Assembly: GCF_041146395.1 (NCBI RefSeq)
Contig: NC_090990.1
Location: forward strand, 47,734,501-47,798,500
DNA: 64,000 bases
Source: Eulemur rufifrons
Lineage: Eukaryota; Chordata; Mammalia; Primates; Lemuridae
Direction: 5' to 3'
The notes under the pieces were generated by a model that was not told the DNA's origin, searched no databases, and saw only the letters and a program-made list of their open reading frames with translations. A program made the position numbers and the translations under genes. Shown in pieces: positions 30,770 to 42,290 of the stretch; positions within the stretch are counted from its first letter, which is position 1, and each line of letters starts with the position of its first letter.

Positions 30770-33725
30770 CTATGCTTGAGAATTAATTCACTTAAAAAAA
30801 AAACCTTTACAAGACTGAGGTAGAAGGAATGACTTTCCCCCCAAAGTAGTAGTAAAACAGCTAAGGATCTCAGCCTAGCAGACTATAGTTTAAAACTATG
30901 TCCATGAGCAAATTTGTTGAATTGAATTCTAACGATTAAAATTCCTAAATGAGATAATTTTTCAAACCTGCTGGTGCTCTATGATCAAATTAAACACACC
31001 ATAATCAAAGACAGCACCTGGCACTCTGGCTACTCTGAGATCCTCAACTACTGCAATACTATTTCTTGAGGTATTTTTATTCCTGTTTTTGGCAATGGCC
31101 CTATAAGAGAAGTGTCTTGGTCTTTCATCAGAGTTATATTCTCCTGCTTGTCCTCAGTGTATAGGAATATAATGATCTCATAGTCTAGATGATTTAACAT
31201 AAAAATCCTCCCACTGCACAGCTTTCAGAAATCATTTTGGTGGAGTAAAAGCCAAGTAGCAATATATAACCACTTTCTCTTAAACATTTTATTCATCATT
31301 CTAAAAAAACTCATAATGCAAAATTTTTCAACTTATAAAATGCCCACAAGATAAATTTTTTTTCATTTTGTTTCTTTTTTTTCTTCTTTCAAAAGATTTC
31401 CTTTCTGAATCCCTATGCTAAAAACATATTAGAGGATCCACAAATGTCCGCTGACCAGATTTAATCTTGGCATTATTCTATTGCAAATCAAAGAGATGTG
31501 CTAATTTATTTGAGTAGGCATTTCCTTCTTAACTTTGATGAGTACAGCACATTCACATATAAAATAAACTTTAAGAAGGGTAAATTTCCCTTTTTCTTGG
31601 TTTCACAGCAACATCTATCAAGCCATATCCAACAGTAATATAGGTATACTGAAAGCTGCAAGAACAGAAAAAGTCATGTTTTCAATGAACAAAATCATCA
31701 ATTTGAAGGAAACTTGGAGTTCTCTGTGAAATTCAGATTGTCATCTTTTCCTTGTAATAAACCTTCAAATTCATACATGCTACTCATAATGATTCATTTT
31801 GATTGGTTTTTCATTTTTATATATTTTAAATACCTTTTTTGAAAGAGTATAATAAGTTCAGGACTGGGATAGGAGGCAGAGATGTGTGAAATTTTGGAAT
31901 TTATTAAGATGTGAATACTGGTACCTCCATTTTTATTTCTAAAAAAATACCATATGAGACATCATTTAAAATGAGGGCATCTCAAAAGCGAGTATGTATT
32001 ATATTTCTATACTGCCAATTTAACTGTTAATTTGCTGCTTGGAGCCATTGCCCTCCTCCTAACAGCATAGGCATATGAACTGGCTTTGCCTCATTTCTAC
32101 TTTCCAAGGGAGAACACACCAAACGGGGAAGAGGGCACTTTCCTTGTGTGTGTTTTGGTCTAAAGAGAATTACTAGTATTAACCAGTTAAAGCTCCTGGG
32201 AAATTGAAGTACCACCACTAGCAACCGTCTATGGGCAGAACCCCCTAAACTTCCCATACAACTATTGCCTAGCATTGCAAGCAACCTCGCAGTAGATAAA
32301 TGGAGCTACTCTTGAGTCCCCTTAGTTATCATTACATTATATTATGATTTTAGTTAGGCGATTCTGCGCATACACTGGAAATATATATGTACAGTAAATC
32401 TCTTTCTATAGCTGCATTAATATTCAGCATGTATATGATAAGCAATAGCATAACATTATTCATTTTCAAATCCGTGCTCATTCTTGTTATGCATTTGCAC
32501 CAAAGCACAGAAAGCCCTGTGAGTAATCCTTCAAGGAAAAGTTAGCAGAAGCTCCTCCCGTTCACATTCCCATCAAATGGAAGGAGGGACCATCTCTAAG
32601 AACTCAAATCACCTCTTTGTTGTGTTCATTGGAATCCAGAGAAAAATGCACACCAGCTTGCCAGGCTGCACATTTTGCTGTAGCCCTGATGGAAGCAATA
32701 AGTCCAGAGCCTCCTGCCTAGGAAGAGCTTTTCCAGCTGGAATTTGGGGATCGACTAAAAAAGTTCTTCCCCTGAAAGATGGATTAAATTGATCATTTTT
32801 TCCTAGACATAGTGCACTTCAGGCTCATTTTGCTTTGTAATTAAGAAGAAAGCCAGAAACATCATTTACACATTAAGAATTTAATAGATATATTTTTCTA
32901 GCTTTATGCATTAGCACAGGACAGCCCATTAATGAAATAAGTCTTCCTTCAGGGTCAATTTAGATGGCTGTAATCTTCTGCAAATATATTGCAAATGAGG
33001 ATCATTTAATGATCTTAAAACTAACTGCCAGGAGAGGATTGTTATAACTCTCCAGACAACAAAAAGAGACTTGGCATGGTGTGCAATATCCCTTCTTTAA
33101 TTTAACAAATGTTTAATTTCTGGCCACTAGGTTAAAAAAAATTGCAAATATTATCTTCTGTTTGGGTTAGTCTCTGGCTTGCTGACCTGAGAGGTTAATT
33201 CTGATTATGAAAAACACAAGGTTGCATTAAACGATCAATGAATGGATAACAGGTTTGCACTGATAAAATATATCCTTTGCCTTGCTGACATGACCATGAG
33301 TGTCAACCTCTGCTAAGCTCCCCTTGGTCTAGTCCAGCTCATCTTTTTCTGCAGATGTTCTTTGCCCAACTTCACTAACCCATATATATTGATATCCACT
33401 GTTAAAACAATACTTAACATGTATTTATCATTCAAACATTTAAAAAATTCTTTCACATGTGTGCTATTATCTGTTCCTGAAAACAATATCAGATGGCAGG
33501 TGTGGAGCATGTCATTTTCCCTTTTATAACAACCAAGGAATCTGGTCGTTATAAACAACCAGATTTTTTGAAACCTGTTAGCTTTCAAAAAAGCTAAATG
33601 CTGGGCTGAAGCTCACTCCTGTTCTACTTCCTCTACCCCTAGCAAGTAAGAACTCAAATTCAGGTCTTCTGACTCTTGATCCAGTCAGCATCCATTCATG
33701 TCAACCTGTAACCCCTCACCTTAGG
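30770..33725. other. Long repeat-poor AT-rich block
   Basis: Nearly 3 kb in which I recognise no SINE, LINE, LTR or DNA element, in a window otherwise dense with them. The 32,460-33,110 part looks most like conserved non-coding DNA. A MIR scrap may lie at 33,640-33,700 (ttcaggtcttctgactcttg). The short frames have no motifs. Confidence 0.4.
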
Positions 33726-33734
33726 AAAGCACTA

Positions 33735-34000
33735 TCTAAAAGCTGTAGAGGCCCGGAGGGAATATTTGGTACAAAGTCTCCATGCTCTCAGAGAATGTAC
33801 AGTCTCAGAGAAACAAAACATCATCCCCTAAAAATATAGCAGATGTACATGTGTATGCGGTGATTATCAAAGGAATGGAGTACATAGTGTTAAGAATTTC
33901 ATGGGAAAAAAAGTATATATTAATAGGATATAGAAGTCAGAGAAGATTCCATGGAAGAGGTAGGCTTGAAAGAAGGGCAATAATTATATGGGAGAAGATA
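33735..34000 (-). mobile_element. Old L2-associated remnant
   Basis: ccatgctctcagagaatgta, cagtctcagagaaacaaaac, ggaatggagtacatagtgtt and gattccatggaagaggtagg repeat the diverged pattern seen after L2 ends elsewhere here. Confidence 0.45.
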
Positions 34001-34018
34001 AAACGGTCTGGCAAGAGG

Positions 34019-34250
34019 CAGCACATAAGAATGTGGGACTATGAAGTCAGACCTGAGCTCATGTCCTGGCTCTGCCATTTATTAACTGTGTGGCTCTGAT
34101 CAAGCTACTTAATTTCTCTAAGCCTCAATTCCTTATCTGTAAAATGGGCATAGTTATTAACACCTGCCTCACAGAGTTGTTAATAATACACGAGATAATG
34201 TATGTAAAGTGCTTTGTATAGTGGCTGGTACAGAATCAGTATTCATTTCT
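34019..34250 (+). mobile_element. MIR SINE, well preserved
   Basis: gactatgaagtcagacctga, tcctggctctgccatttatt, taatttctctaagcctcaat, ccttatctgtaaaatgggca and acgagataatgtatgtaaag form a nearly complete copy. Confidence 0.92.
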
Positions 34251-35235
34251 AGAACAGCTTGAGCAAAGGAACAGAGATGAGATATAAGAAGGACTGCCAA
34301 AAAATAATGATAAAATTAATCAGGCTTGAGCAAATTTTTGTAAAAAAGAGTAATGAGAAAATATTAGAAAAAATTCAGATTAGATCATGGGGTCCCCTGA
34401 GTGCCAAGATAAAAAATTTTGCCCACTGGTTTTCTATTTCTGTTTGCAATTCAGAATACTTTCTGGAAACAAAATGTTATTCTCAATATATACAAAAGAT
34501 ACAAGTTGAACTGCTCTGGTTGGAGCTGGTGTGGGGAATCCAGAGCCCTATGTGCTCAGCACTGCCCCCACCCTCCACAGCATCCCTTGGAAGGAAACCC
34601 GGGTTGGAAACCAGGTCTTTGGATGATAGGAAGCTATGGCAGTCTTCTGCGCAGGGTAGTGGTATGAAGAACATTTATCTGGCAGCAGTAGCAGATTGCA
34701 ATAGAGGGCAGAAATGCGAATGACTACCGAGCATCCTGTTGTAGGTGTCAGGTGATAAGAGTTTGGAATGGAATAGAGCGGTGGCAGTGAGAACAGGCAG
34801 AGAGGGACAGGTGCCAAAGACATTACAAAGACAACTTGATAGGTCTCTGTGAGTTGGCTGGGTGGGGAAGGATGAGGGAAAAGGAATCAAAGGTGATTCA
34901 TGGGCTCTAGACTCAGGCAATCGTTGGTGCACTCCTTGGTGCCACTCTTCAATTTTCAAATAAATCTTGTTAAATTCTCTTATATAGTAATGATGGCTAA
35001 GGCCATTATTTGTGACTTCACAAAGTTCTAAGTAGTTTAGGATAACAGTACCTAAGTTTATTGCTTGGGATGATAATGGATATTAATTGGTAGCGGGTAG
35101 AGTGAGGAGTGAGGCTCCTGGTGAAAAAGTTTAGAAAACACTGAGTTGAATAAAGTCAAATAGACTTTACTCGGACTTCTGATTCTTTAATATGCTGCTG
35201 TCATTTTGAACTCTTATGCAAAAGATGGAATAAGC
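34250..35235. other. No gene recognised
   Basis: Contains a 154-residue open frame at 34,259-34,723 (+) with overlapping frames on both strands and no domain signature. I regard it as chance plus old repeat material. No named repeat is certain. Confidence 0.35.
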
Positions 35236-35239
35236 AGAT

Positions 35240-35345
35240 TCTCCCAAACTTATTTGACCAAGAACCCATTTTTAAGAAACATTTTTATAGGATTAATGTT
35301 TCTTGGAACCCATTTTGGGATATGCTGCTCTGTGGAAGTCAACAA
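35240..35345 (-). mobile_element. Possible hAT-like element scrap
   Basis: ctcccaaacttatttgacca, agaacccatttttaagaaac and cttggaacccattttgggat resemble a short Charlie-type element read in reverse. Diverged; the family is uncertain. Confidence 0.35.
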
Positions 35346-35369
35346 AGGACCCTAGAACTAAGATTCATT

Positions 35370-35610
35370 CCAATTATCCCTCATTGGAAATATACTATGT
35401 GTCAGGCATAAGACTTCTGCCCTCAAAGAACTCAGTCTAGTGGGGGAGGCTCACATATCACCCACATTATATACCCACCGTATTTACAAAAAGGATGATG
35501 CATTTTGGGAAGAGCAAGTGATTCATGTGGCTACAAATAAGAATCCTGCCAGGGTAATGAGAGTGGCAGGTGTGGAGCAGGTGACCAGACTGGAAAGGTA
35601 GGTAATAGGC
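35370..35610 (-). mobile_element. L2-type LINE remnant
   Basis: tatactatgtgtcaggcata, ctgccctcaaagaactcagt and ctagtgggggaggctcacat match the minus-strand L2 end and its extension. Confidence 0.6.
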
Positions 35611-35619
35611 ATTATTATT

Positions 35620-35885
35620 ATTGTTATTAGCCACCATCTATTGAGTGCATGCAGTGTGCTAAGCATCCTTCTAAGTATCTTACATACATTACATCAATAA
35701 ATCTTCCTTACAATCCCATAAGATAGATACTACTATCATCCACATTTTACAGATGCGAAAACAGAGACCTAGAGAGGCTATATAACTTACCCAAGGTCTC
35801 GAGTGCTATCTAAATGGCAAAGCCCAAACAGCCCCAGACATATCAAAACCCAGGGTCTGCGTGCTTAACCATTGTGACACATTGG
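35620..35885 (-). mobile_element. MIR SINE
   Basis: ccatctattgagtgcatgca, gtgtgctaagcatccttcta, cacattttacagatgcgaaa, cagagacctagagaggctat and gcgtgcttaaccattgtgac form a full reversed copy. Confidence 0.9.
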
Positions 35886-37905
35886 CTCCTTAAACCTTAG
35901 CTGTTTTAAGGAGTTTGGACTCTATCGTGAAAGCCTTGAGGAGGCTTGGAAAGTTCTACATCTCTTCCCCTCCTTTGACAAATCTCTGAAAACACTTTGA
36001 GTCAGACCCATACACAAAACGGAAGAAAATGACACTTGCTAAACCACCAAACCACATCTGCCTTGCAAGGATGCTCATGAATCATAGCCTCCCGATCTCC
36101 TGGGGATTTTCAAATGAAAGGCCCTCATGTGTCCGCAAGTTCCTATCCTGCTGGGTTACCGTCTTCCATAACTGTTTCTTAGAATTGCATTGCTGCACCA
36201 TGAAAATTTTGCTTTATTTTACCTTCTTCAGAGAATCCGCAGCTCCACATTCTGCCTGTCATGTGGGTTTACTGAGGGATAACTTTCAAAGTCATGCATT
36301 CCGTGGTAAGTGTATTTTAAACCATGCAGCATCACATTAAAAAGAAATGGCAGTCATTCTGCCCTGGAAACTGTTCCCTAGCATGACATTACTTTAATTC
36401 ACTGGCTCCTTGTAATCAAGATCTAATAAACAGCACCTTTAAATAAGTCCTACACACAGCCTGCATTGTTACAATCAATTGAACTACTTAAAACAGAAAA
36501 CCTCTGAGGCTATCTGGAGGCATTCTGTGCTTCCCTCTGTTTTATGGCACAACCTTAGACACGATGTGTAAAAAGGTCAAGACAGCATGTAGGCTTTTGC
36601 ATTAAACAGCAGAACATTAATTAGTTTTAGTGACAATGGGGTTCTGTTAGTGTGTTCTAATATTTTGATGCTTAGTTTTGTTTGAAACCTCCAGCCATAA
36701 TACACAAAAGCTCTTCTATCTCCCAGTTTGTCTTATGTCTTGATTCTTCAAGCCATCATCTGTTTGAACTAAGCATGTATAGTTTCTATTTCTATATTTT
36801 CAATAAAAATCTGTTCTAAAATTTAATTTCAATATTGTGGAATGCAGTATTTCATGTGTAACCTTAATATTTCTCTATTAGTTTCAACTATGTTTTCAAA
36901 TCTCAAATGTAAATTGTGTTAAAAAATTACCATCAATGGGTTTTAATATTTATGCAGGTTAGCTATCCAGAGCAAGTATACTTTGTTATATAATAGCAAA
37001 CATTAACTGCTGAGTGCTAACATTTTTTTTGAAAATGGATTTCCACATTTCTGAATTCTATTTTAAATTAGTAGGAGAAATACCATAGTTCTTCAGAACC
37101 AAAGGGTTATGATTTCTATTTTTCCATCACTACGTTTGTATCTATATTTGTACTTTTTTTCTATAATGTAGGTAAATTCCCAAAACATTCTCCAGGACAA
37201 AGAACTGCAACTGAAGAAAATAACACCATTTGACACTTTATTAACAAACTGATATCTCTTCAAAATACCAATAACTGTAAGTAATTATAGTATAGTGTAG
37301 TATACCTTTCTATAAAATAAATGACAAATATAATGAATTTTTCTCAGCTAACTTAGGAATTGCCAGTTCCGTGTACAAGACAGATTTATGCCACTTTTGG
37401 TGTCATTTACTGTTTTCTAAAAATCAGTTTGAGGTCATAAGGCTACGTTGGTCACCATCTTTTCAAGAGGTTATTGGGCTAATGCTTTAATAATATCTTC
37501 TGATGCTGTTCTCCCAAGGGATTAAAAGCAATCAAATCTGTAGGTGGGAAAAAAAATTCACATTCTTCTTTGTTCCCCCTAGCTGACTTGGCTATGTTCT
37601 ACAGAAGCTGAACTTTCATTAAAAGAAAATAAAGTTTCTAGCCCTTCATCTTGTAAAGATAGCATCTTTATACCGTAAATCAATACACTGCTGTTTGGTT
37701 TTGCTCTCCAGCTAGACAGACCAAAACAATATAGCATCAAGGGAAGTGGGAGTGTCCCCTCCAAGCCATTTGTCTTAATGGAGTGCCCACTTCAAAACTG
37801 ACTTCTTACTGCTTCCATGATGCCAATTTAATTGTGATCAAGCCAGACCCAAAGACACAAATCCAATCATAAAGCCAATTCTTTATAACCAAGAGGGGGT
37901 ATATA
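35886..37905. other. Long repeat-poor block, candidate conserved non-coding DNA
   Basis: About 2 kb without a named repeat. The 36,230-36,700 part has balanced composition and homeodomain-type sites (attaattag at 36,617). The frame at 36,029-36,340 has no family features. Confidence 0.4.
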
Positions 37906-37909
37906 TGGA

Positions 37910-38145
37910 TGTGATTTAAACTGCTTACAATGTGCTAGGCACTGTACTAAACATACAAATGCATTACTTTATTTCATCCTATTAGATAGTTATTCTTTCT
38001 AATCTCCATTTTATAGAGGAAACTCAGAGAGGTTAAGTAACTTGCTTAAGGACACAGAGCATATTAGGTGGAACAGCTGGGACTCTAACCCAAATCTGTC
38101 CCATCTCAGATTTTAGCCTCTTAACCACAATATTATGTCATCTAG
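37910..38145 (-). mobile_element. MIR SINE
   Basis: acaatgtgctaggcactgta, ctaatctccattttatagag, gagaggttaagtaacttgct and tttagcctcttaaccacaat are the reversed MIR. Confidence 0.9.
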
Positions 38146-38303
38146 CAAAAGCAATAACTTAATTCTGCTTTAATTTATAATCTGTACTATTTCTATACGT
38201 TTCCAAGAATTTGCCTCACAATGAATATTATTTGAGCAGAATAAAATGGTATTTTCTGGCCCATATACTTTTGGCACCCAATGGAAGTGACATTTAAATC
38301 TTA

Positions 38304-38616
38304 TTGATTGATTGACTGACTGATTTTGAGACAGGGTCTCTCTGTCACCCAGACTGGAGTGCAGTGGTGTGATCACAGCTCCCTGCAGCTTGGAACTCCT
38401 GGGCTCAAGCAATCCTCCTGCCTCAGCCTCCTGAGTAGCTGGGACTACATGTGTACACCACCACACCCGGCTAATTTTGGTTTTGTTTTTTTATTTTCTG
38501 TAGATAAGGGGTCTCACTCTGTTGCCCAGGCTGGTCTTGAACTCCTGGCTTCAAGTGATCCTCCTGCCTCAGCCTCCCAAAGTGCTGTGATTACAGGTGT
38601 GATCCACCCTGCCCAC
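38304..38616 (-). mobile_element. AluJ-type SINE
   Basis: A degenerate tail (attgattgactgactgattt), then gagacagggtctctctgtca, both Alu arms with ctctgttgcccaggctggtc, and an end at ccaccctgcccac. The flanks tgacatttaaatctta (38,288-38,303) and tgatattcaaatccta (38,617-38,632) form a decayed target duplication. The right arm lacks the lemur-specific variant, so it is an older insertion. Confidence 0.95.
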
Positions 38617-38654
38617 TGATATTCAAATCCTAAGACATCTTTACTTCGAGGAAT

Positions 38655-38800
38655 AGGGAAAAGTACACAAGGTGTAGAGTCAAACTAGCTGTGTAATTTG
38701 GGCAAGTTTCTTAACCTCTCTGAGCCTTACTTTCTCATCTGTAAAATGGAGATACCGATAGCTACTTTCCAGGATCATTGTTAGGATTAGAGCTAATAAT
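38655..38800 (+). mobile_element. MIR SINE
   Basis: gtgtagagtcaaactagctg, gcaagtttcttaacctctct, tttctcatctgtaaaatgga and a tail near 38,790. A reversed MIR scrap (catgccagacaccgtgcaag, tatattgtctcatttctata) follows to about 38,880. Confidence 0.8.
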
Positions 38801-38879
38801 TTACCAAACACGACCTCCATGCCAGACACCGTGCAAGAACTTTACTTATATTGTCTCATTTCTATAATCTTTGTCAACT

Positions 38880-39425
38880 GAATATTTTTTTAAAGACTAA
38901 ATGTATTGTTTCATTTCATTTTCACAATGATCCTCTCTGGATTTACTTAACCTGACACATATTCATCCATTCATTAAAAAAAAAAAGTACCATCCACTGG
39001 GTGCTAAGGATGCAGCATTGTTCATAAGAAGCATGGCTGCTGCCTCCTTGAATGGAAATCATTAACATTGATGACAGTAGAACTTTGAGGCTTCTGCTTT
39101 TCTTAGGTTTTAGGTGGGTGTGGGGAGCCTCAGTTTACAAACTGAAGTTAAGGATTCTCTATTTGGCCTGGCATCCTTTAAAAACTTTGTGGTACAGAGT
39201 CGGGTTGTGTTGTGAAAGTGTTGTGCTCAAGTTATGATTATGGCCTGAGGCCGTTTACATGCAACACACAATACTTCTTGATAAAAGTCTTCTCTGTTAG
39301 CGAGGCTTGAGCGGATTCCTTTCTGTTCCTCAAACACACATCCTACTCCACCCCCAATTTTGTTAATTGTATATTCTGCCTGAAATCCCTTCCCCTCCTT
39401 TTCAATTTTCCATAGCTACCCACTG
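38880..39425. other. No gene recognised
   Basis: AT-rich sequence with an L2-like scrap near 38,955-39,030 (tattcatccattcattaaaa and ccactgggtgctaaggatgc). Nothing else assigned. Confidence 0.35.
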
Positions 39426-39427
39426 TT

Positions 39428-39590
39428 ATTCATTAATTCATTCAACAAACATTTATTGAGTACCTACTGTCTGCTAGCAACTGTTCCGGGTGCTTAGGAT
39501 TGAGCAGCAAAAAAAAAAAAAAAAAGACAAAAAAATCTTAACCCCATGGAGCTTACATTTTAGTGTGATAATTAACCATTCATTACACTT
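39428..39590 (-). mobile_element. L2 LINE 3' fragment
   Basis: attcattaattcattcaaca, aacatttattgagtacctac, gtgcttaggattgagcagca and atggagcttacattttagtg are a clean minus-strand L2 end. An A-run of 17 has grown inside it at 39,510-39,525. Confidence 0.85.
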
Positions 39591-40200
39591 GTAGTATAGA
39601 GCAAAGCATTCTGACATGGGCTGAGGGCAGGAATGGTGAATGGCCATAAGGTTTCAAACAGAGCACTAGTAATACAGGTGTCCCATCTGAGCCCCACTTC
39701 TCCAGTGAGGCCATACACAGACCTCTGATATCCAAACAGCAATAACCTTGTGAAGTGGGTAAGCAGACTAAGTCACCCCACTTTGGGCTACATCAAGAAT
39801 AAGAGAAAAATAGAATGAAAGACCCTTCCACGTTTCTGCCTTTCTCTCTCCCAATGAGCTACCCTGTCTCACCGTTTTCCCTGTGGGTCGTACTTCACCA
39901 TTACCTGCTGCTTAGTGCCTCACCTGTGCTCCCTCTGACAATAAAGAGGGCCAGGAAGGGGGCATGCTGAAGGGTACCTGGCTCTGAAAATCTGGATTGG
40001 CTTTGGAAAAATCTAGATTACCAACTTAAAAAAAAAAAAAACAAAAAACCAAACTCTACAAATAAACTGTATTTTAATAGTCAGTAAATTATTTTTCAAG
40101 AATGTATCTACTAGAGCATCACAATATCCAATATGCCTTGGTTCCTAACTCAATATTTTTAATTACTTGCCTTTATTGGTCAGACAAAATGTAGAGTCAA
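39590..40200. other. No feature recognised
   Basis: Single-copy-looking sequence of 0.6 kb with an A-run near 40,030. Nothing assigned. Confidence 0.4.
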
Positions 40201-40380
40201 GTTTCAAGTAATACCTTTTATTGGACTAATGGTGGAGTATTGACAGACAAGCTTTGGGGATATAGAAAACTCCCCTCTAGGTCAGTAAGGGATTGACTCT
40301 GAGGAAAGGATTTCTGTAGGCAGAGAAGCCTCTCTGTCAATATGGTACAGTTTGTCCGATAAAAGGTATTACTCAAAAAC
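40201..40380. mobile_element. Palindromic MITE-like element with about 48-bp inverted arms
   Basis: The left arm (40,201-40,248) and the right arm (40,332-40,380) are reverse complements of each other over most of their length. They share agtaataccttttat, then ggac, and tattgacaga at the inner end. The word order (rate of pairing, then acaagcttt) resembles an old amniote transposon family whose copies carry caataaaagatattacc-type ends. Small palindromic elements of this kind are non-autonomous and moved by another element's transposase. The family name is not certain. Confidence 0.6.
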
Positions 40381-40454
40381 ATGGCTGGGTGTTTTCCTTT
40401 GACGCTAAAAAAAAAAAAATTGAGTCTTGTGAACTAAAGACATTATGATGTAGG

Positions 40455-40610
40455 ATGGATCTTATATAAGTCATCTGATCGTTCTAAACCTCCATTTCCT
40501 CATCTTAGAAATAAAGATAATAAAACCTATCCTGTCCACTTCATAGGGTTATTGTATTTCATTAATGTTTATGAAAACATTTTTATAATTGGAAAGTATA
40601 AAAAATACGT
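40455..40610 (+). mobile_element. MIR SINE
   Basis: ataagtcatctgatcgttct, aaacctccatttcctcatct and ccacttcatagggttattgt are the MIR body and tail. Confidence 0.7.
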
Positions 40611-41215
40611 GATATAATTATTATTGATCATTAATATGCCTAAACTATTATTGTCAATAAATCTAAATTAATAGATATCAAAGAGATGCTAACACTGAAA
40701 ATTACCATGGTGGAAATACTTCTGAATTTCCGTCTCAACACTGATGATTTATAATGTTAGTTCAAGTCAACAAAATACTTGAGTCCCCACTATGGGCCAG
40801 ACATTATAATTGCATCATTGCCCATCAGCACTTTCATTCAAAGGTAGAAACTGTCTCTAAACAAAACAGATAAGATGCCATGCATAGGGAGAGACAGCAT
40901 TTGTCCTATAGAATTGTGGCACCTGGGGGGCTCTTTTCTTCCTTATTGTATGGGCCTTCCTTTCCCAAGTTGTCGGAATTAACGCTTCCGTTGATGAATC
41001 TCTAATAATCTGAAAAACAGCAAATCTATGGTTGCTCTATACCATTCACAAAATCCCAACAGAAGCTCTGTATTCTAATTCAGAAAGAACTGTTGGATTC
41101 TAAATAGACTCTTCTTTCATTTTGGAATACTCAGGGTAACAATTCCCTTGACTTCCTGTGTAACTAAATCCAAATAAATAAACCAGTACTCTCAACAAGC
41201 TACAAGAGTCTAGAC
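40610..41215. other. No gene; one L2/MIR scrap
   Basis: AT-rich sequence. A short piece near 40,765-40,840 (actatgggccagacattata) looks like an L2 or MIR end. Nothing else assigned. Confidence 0.35.
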
Positions 41216-41217
41216 TT

Positions 41218-41516
41218 GGCTGGCTGCAGTGGCTCATGCCTGTAATCCAAGCACTCTGGGAGGCCGAGGCGGGAGGAATGCTTGAGGTCAGTAGTTCAAG
41301 ACCAGCCTGAGCAAGAACGAGACCACCCCCCAATCTCTACAAAAAATAAAAAAATTAGCCAGGCATGGTGGTGCATGCCTGTAGTCCCAGCTACTCAGGA
41401 GGCTGAGGCAGGAGGATCACTGGAGCCTAGGAGTTTGGTGTTGAAGTGAGCTACGACAACGCCACTGCATCCTAGCCCGGGCAACAGAATGAGACCCTGT
41501 CTCAAAAAAAAAAAAA
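41218..41516 (+). mobile_element. Strepsirrhine-type Alu SINE
   Basis: Starts ggctggctgcagtggctcat, has cagcctgagcaagaacgaga in the left arm (the lemur form), the middle A-rich linker, a right arm with gccactgcatcctagcccgg, and a poly-A tail ending at 41,516. Confidence 0.96.
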
Positions 41517-41519
41517 TCT

Positions 41520-42000
41520 GCATAAACTTGTCTATGCAGACTGATAGAAATACCTCATACTTAAAGGACCATCTTCAGCCATACAGAAGTTTAACCCTTT
41601 AAATAGCAACCACTTAGACCAGTGTGTTTGCCTAAATCTTAATTTTCCTCCAAAGTAATAGAGGTTATATCAGCTAACATTTTTGCTAAAGTCTGCTATT
41701 TTAAAAACAACTCATCAGCTAAGTGTATTCAGAACCATTTAACCACTTCTTGACATTGCCTTCTCCTGTAAGAGGCAGTGAGTCACAGGGTGAGTTTGCT
41801 AAGGAACCTCACAGCACCGGGTGGAGATTTTTGAGAGCTCAGTTTGAGATCCATGTCTATAGGGGACTATTTGTACTGAATCAACTGAGGACTTCAATGA
41901 AACAACTGGTTTAGAGGATTCTTCTTATTAAAGGAATCAACAGATTCAAATTATATTGGTGTCTTATTAAACTAATCTAAATTCAGGTAATTTAGCTCAT
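41520..42000. other. No feature recognised
   Basis: Single-copy-looking sequence; short frames without motifs. Confidence 0.4.
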
Positions 42001-42004
42001 TTCT

Positions 42005-42290
42005 TCAATAATTCATTCAACAGCCATTTACAGCGTACCTACTATGTGCCGGCCATTGCGCTAGATGTCAGGTTGCTCATAGCCTGTAAGAGAGGCAGGC
42101 ACAATGGCAAATGCAGTACCGTGGGCTGGAGATTCAGCTGCGAAGGGGAACCAAGACAGGCTTCCAAGGAAAGATGACGCTTGAGCAGAGCTGTGAGAAT
42201 CAGGGTCCGTCAGGAAAACATGGAGAGTGGAATTCAAAAGGAAGAGTATACGCCAAGGCCCAGGGGAAAATGAAAGCAAACCTCGTGGTC
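42005..42290 (-). mobile_element. L2-type LINE 3' fragment
   Basis: aataattcattcaacagcca, gtacctactatgtgccggcc and a longer diverged part including gcttccaaggaaagatgacg follow the minus-strand L2 layout. The frame at 42,111-42,443 crosses it and is not a gene. Confidence 0.65.

Noticed and set aside
34259..34723. A 154-codon plus-strand frame.
   Set aside because: No domain, no splice or promoter context, competing frames on both strands in the same place.
38304..41516. Oppositely oriented Alus (38,304-38,616 and 41,218-41,516) as an inverted-repeat structure.
   Set aside because: They are 2.6 kb apart and of different ages. Such pairs are common in primate DNA and nothing shows that this one is transcribed.
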